Shown here one piece after another: positions 7,400 through 9,102 of a DNA stretch of 9,102 nt (positions within the stretch are counted from its first letter, which is position 1; each line of letters starts with the position of its first letter). The position numbers and the translations under genes were made by a program. A model generated the notes under the pieces. That model did no database searches and was not told the origin of the DNA. It worked only from the letters and a program-made list of their open reading frames with translations. This DNA is from BMS3Bbin07 sp036244995 (GTDB lineage Bacteria; Nitrospirota; Thermodesulfovibrionia; Thermodesulfovibrionales; JdFR-85): NCBI GenBank assembly GCA_036244995.1, contig BTTF01000081.1, forward strand, positions 1 through 9,102, read 5' to 3'.

Positions 7400-8296
7400 A
7401 TGAGCTACGGTATCGGCAGCCTTACACGGCAAAGGGAACGGCAGGGAATTATCGGCAGGCTTGATCCCAGGGTCAAGATCATCGGCCTTCTCTGCATCTC
7501 GGTCTATGCGGTAATGCTTGAAAATACGGCCCCCCTTATTATTCTTTTTTCCGTTTCATGGATTCTGGCAGGCATTGAGCGGGTGGAATGGTCAAAGCTG
7601 CGTCTGCTCCTTTTTCTTGTTGTATTGACGGTATGGGGAACGATGTTTTCCCAGTCGATTTTCTACTTTGAAGAACCAAGGACCGTGCTCTTAAACCTTG
7701 TCAATACGGATACCCCCCTGATAGGCAGATGGACAGGGGATATAAGTATCTACCGTGAAGGGTTCCGCTACGGTGCCGTTCAGTCATTGAGGTTTGCCTC
7801 CATGATGACATTTGGCTTTCTCTTCTGCTGGAGCACTGATACAGGTAAGATGCTTTCGGGCATGCTTCAACTGAGGGTACCCTATGTGCTTGCATTCATG
7901 ACGGTGACTGCCATCAGGTTTATTCCGGCCATAATGGACGAGTTTGCCACTGTTATTCTTGCCATGCGGATGAGGGGCGGGAGGGTGCTCTCTTTCAATC
8001 CGGCAAGACTGCTCGGAAACTGGCTGAAACTGATACGGCCTGTCTTCATCAACTGCTACAGGAGGTCGAATATACTGTCACTCTCAATCCAGTCAAGGGC
8101 TTTTCAGCCTTCGGCCGCCCGCTCAACTGCCGAAAGCAGACACCTTGGAATGGGTGAAAAGGCGCTTCTCTCCGTCATCCTTCTGAGTACGACAGTCCTT
8201 GTAGTGCTGAAGATACTTTACGGTCTATATCTCTGGGATATTCTTTATGTATCACGGTTACGGGGGATCTACGAGATCTCCAGACTATATCTGTAA
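7400..8296 (+). CDS. cbiQ: ECF transporter T component, CbiQ/EcfT type
   Basis: A 298-residue polytopic membrane protein that would couple the ATPase pair to the S component in an energy-coupling-factor importer. Seen in the sequence: the family N-terminal LDPRVK motif (residues 21-26), hydrophobic segments in the N-terminal half (about 28-78), a further pair around 130-180, the conserved RFIPAIMDEF stretch before the first coupling helix with MRG at 191-193, and a second Arg motif SRA at 232-234. T components use two such small-Arg-small motifs in cytoplasmic coupling helices to contact the ATPases; the second is more often Arg-Gly than the Arg-Ala seen here. A final membrane helix lies near 253-275. 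The gene abuts the S-component-like gene and overlaps the start region of cbiZ (TAATG). No ATPase gene (EcfA/CbiO) is in the window. The symbol reflects family membership; a generic EcfT is equally possible. Confidence 0.88.
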   Translation: MSYGIGSLTRQRERQGIIGRLDPRVKIIGLLCISVYAVMLENTAPLIILFSVSWILAGIERVEWSKLRLLLFLVVLTVWGTMFSQSIFYFEEPRTVLLNLVNTDTPLIGRWTGDISIYREGFRYGAVQSLRFASMMTFGFLFCWSTDTGKMLSGMLQLRVPYVLAFMTVTAIRFIPAIMDEFATVILAMRMRGGRVLSFNPARLLGNWLKLIRPVFINCYRRSNILSLSIQSRAFQPSAARSTAESRHLGMGEKALLSVILLSTTVLVVLKILYGLYLWDILYVSRLRGIYEISRLYL

Positions 8297-8297
8297 T

Positions 8298-8310
8298 GGA
8301 GGAGTATATG
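8298..8310 (+). promoter_or_regulatory. Ribosome binding site deciding the cbiZ start
   Basis: GGAGGAG (8298-8304) precedes ATG 8308 by three bases. An upstream in-frame ATG at 8296 overlaps the previous stop, but the strong Shine-Dalgarno sequence lies immediately after that ATG and so serves the one at 8308, which is therefore preferred; the alternative adds only four residues. Confidence 0.75.
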
Positions 8311-9102
8311 CTTTTGGAAAGATTTTATGATGCAATCGAGGTCCACAGGGAGGAGAAGATTATCTATGTCAGGTTTCTGTCTCCCCACAGGGTTATATCC
8401 ACCTGCCGTGTGGATGGCGGACTCAGGGATGACCTGGAGTATATCTATAACCATCAGGCGTGTGAACCCGCAGGACACTCCCATGAATCACACGGGAGGA
8501 TGAGCTCTGATCCGGCCGGATACAGGAGGTCTATATGTGAGCGGTACGGACTTCCACCTGAAAAGAGCGCTTCCCTTGGTACGGCTGCAAATATGAACAA
8601 TGCGGCCATAGTGTCTGAAAAGTTCCGTGATTTAGAGGTGGTTGCCGTATGCACAGGGGGAGTTGAAACGAATGCAGGCAGAATCGGTGACCCGGCTTCA
8701 GTATATGAAAGCAACGGCGTATTTGAGAAACTGGGAACAGCTCCGGTGGCAGCCCACGGTACCATTAACACCATGCTCTTCATTAACAGGGAGCTGACAC
8801 CCGCAGCAATGGTGCGTTCGGTGATAACCGCCACTGAGGCCAAGACTGCGGCCCTTCAGGAACTCGCCGTACCCTCCCGTTATTCGGATGGGCTTGCCAC
8901 AGGAACAGGGACAGACCAGATCGGGATTGCCTCGATGCTGGATACAGGAACACCCCTCGGGGGAGCAGGCAAGCATTCGAAGCTTGGTGAGCTGATCGGC
9001 CGCTCGGTCCTTCAGGCAATAAAGAAGACACTTTCATTGCAAAACAAACTCACTCCTGAGGCCCGATGCTTTGCCCGTGTTCACCTGGAGCGTTTCGGAC
9101 TC
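8308..9102 (+). CDS. cbiZ: Adenosylcobinamide amidohydrolase CbiZ (3' end truncated by window)
   Basis: CbiZ hydrolyses the amide bond of adenosylcobinamide to give adenosylcobyric acid and aminopropanol, the archaeal-type cobinamide salvage route also found in some bacteria; it acts in the cytoplasm. The frame is open from 8308 to the last base, 265 codons with no stop, so the end lies outside. Family hallmarks, numbered from Met 8308, are STCRVDGGLRD (31-41), CTGGVETNAGRIGDP (115-129), GTINTMLFINRELTPAAM (151-168), TEAKTAALQEL (176-186) and ATGTGTD (197-203). A His-rich stretch HSHESHG (57-63), following NHQACEPAGH, could bind a metal, though this is a guess. The gene directly follows the T component in a tight array, which links uptake to corrinoid remodelling. 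The family call is firm; the exact substrate range (cobinamide versus pseudocobalamin remodelling) is not shown by sequence. Confidence 0.93.
   Translation, partial: MLLERFYDAIEVHREEKIIYVRFLSPHRVISTCRVDGGLRDDLEYIYNHQACEPAGHSHESHGRMSSDPAGYRRSICERYGLPPEKSASLGTAANMNNAAIVSEKFRDLEVVAVCTGGVETNAGRIGDPASVYESNGVFEKLGTAPVAAHGTINTMLFINRELTPAAMVRSVITATEAKTAALQELAVPSRYSDGLATGTGTDQIGIASMLDTGTPLGGAGKHSKLGELIGRSVLQAIKKTLSLQNKLTPEARCFARVHLERFGL

Noticed and set aside
6838..7464. 208-codon plus-strand open frame overlapping the S and T genes
   Set aside because: It overlaps the conserved membrane segments of two supported genes in another frame, and its Cys/Arg-rich product has no membrane or domain pattern.

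Overview
This window is a single-strand (+) gene block for cobalamin/corrinoid metabolism, cut at both ends: the 3' part of cobN, a lipoprotein with PQQ-type beta-propeller repeats, a membrane protein that looks like an ECF transporter S component fused to a large extracytoplasmic region, an ECF T component (CbiQ/EcfT type), and the 5' part of cbiZ. The genes are packed tightly (TGATG, TAG-ATG and TAATG junctions, with clear Shine-Dalgarno sequences before the last two), so the four genes from the lipoprotein on look co-transcribed and partly coupled in translation, and cobN probably heads or belongs to the same unit.

The organism appears to be a bacterium of medium GC content with strong use of AGG arginine codons and ATA isoleucine codons. 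A lipobox lipoprotein and the combination of CobN with an archaeal-type CbiZ would suit an anaerobic or microaerophilic lineage such as Nitrospirota or a deltaproteobacterial group. This placement is an impression from codon style and gene content, not a demonstrated assignment.

Layout: 1-3529 cobN (5' end outside the window); 3530-3719 the only non-obvious stretch, which is almost filled by a 158-base inverted-repeat element (3554-3711) with a 25-bp outer stem and three internal hairpins; 3720-5471 lipoprotein; 5471-7399 S-component fusion; 7400-8296 T component; 8308-9102 cbiZ (3' end outside the window). No tRNA, rRNA, CRISPR or transposase gene is visible. Apart from the element there is no gap longer than about 15 bases.

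Working model (inference): the lipoprotein and the S-component fusion share a similar N-terminal domain and form the extracytoplasmic face of an ECF-type importer whose T component follows. The energising ATPase (EcfA/CbiO) is not in the window. The imported substrate is likely cobalt for CobN or a corrinoid such as cobinamide. CbiZ next door hydrolyses adenosylcobinamide to adenosylcobyric acid, which favours a corrinoid. The two most notable points are this unusual five-gene arrangement, and the folded element before the lipoprotein gene, whose imperfect pairs all become G-U pairs on the minus strand.
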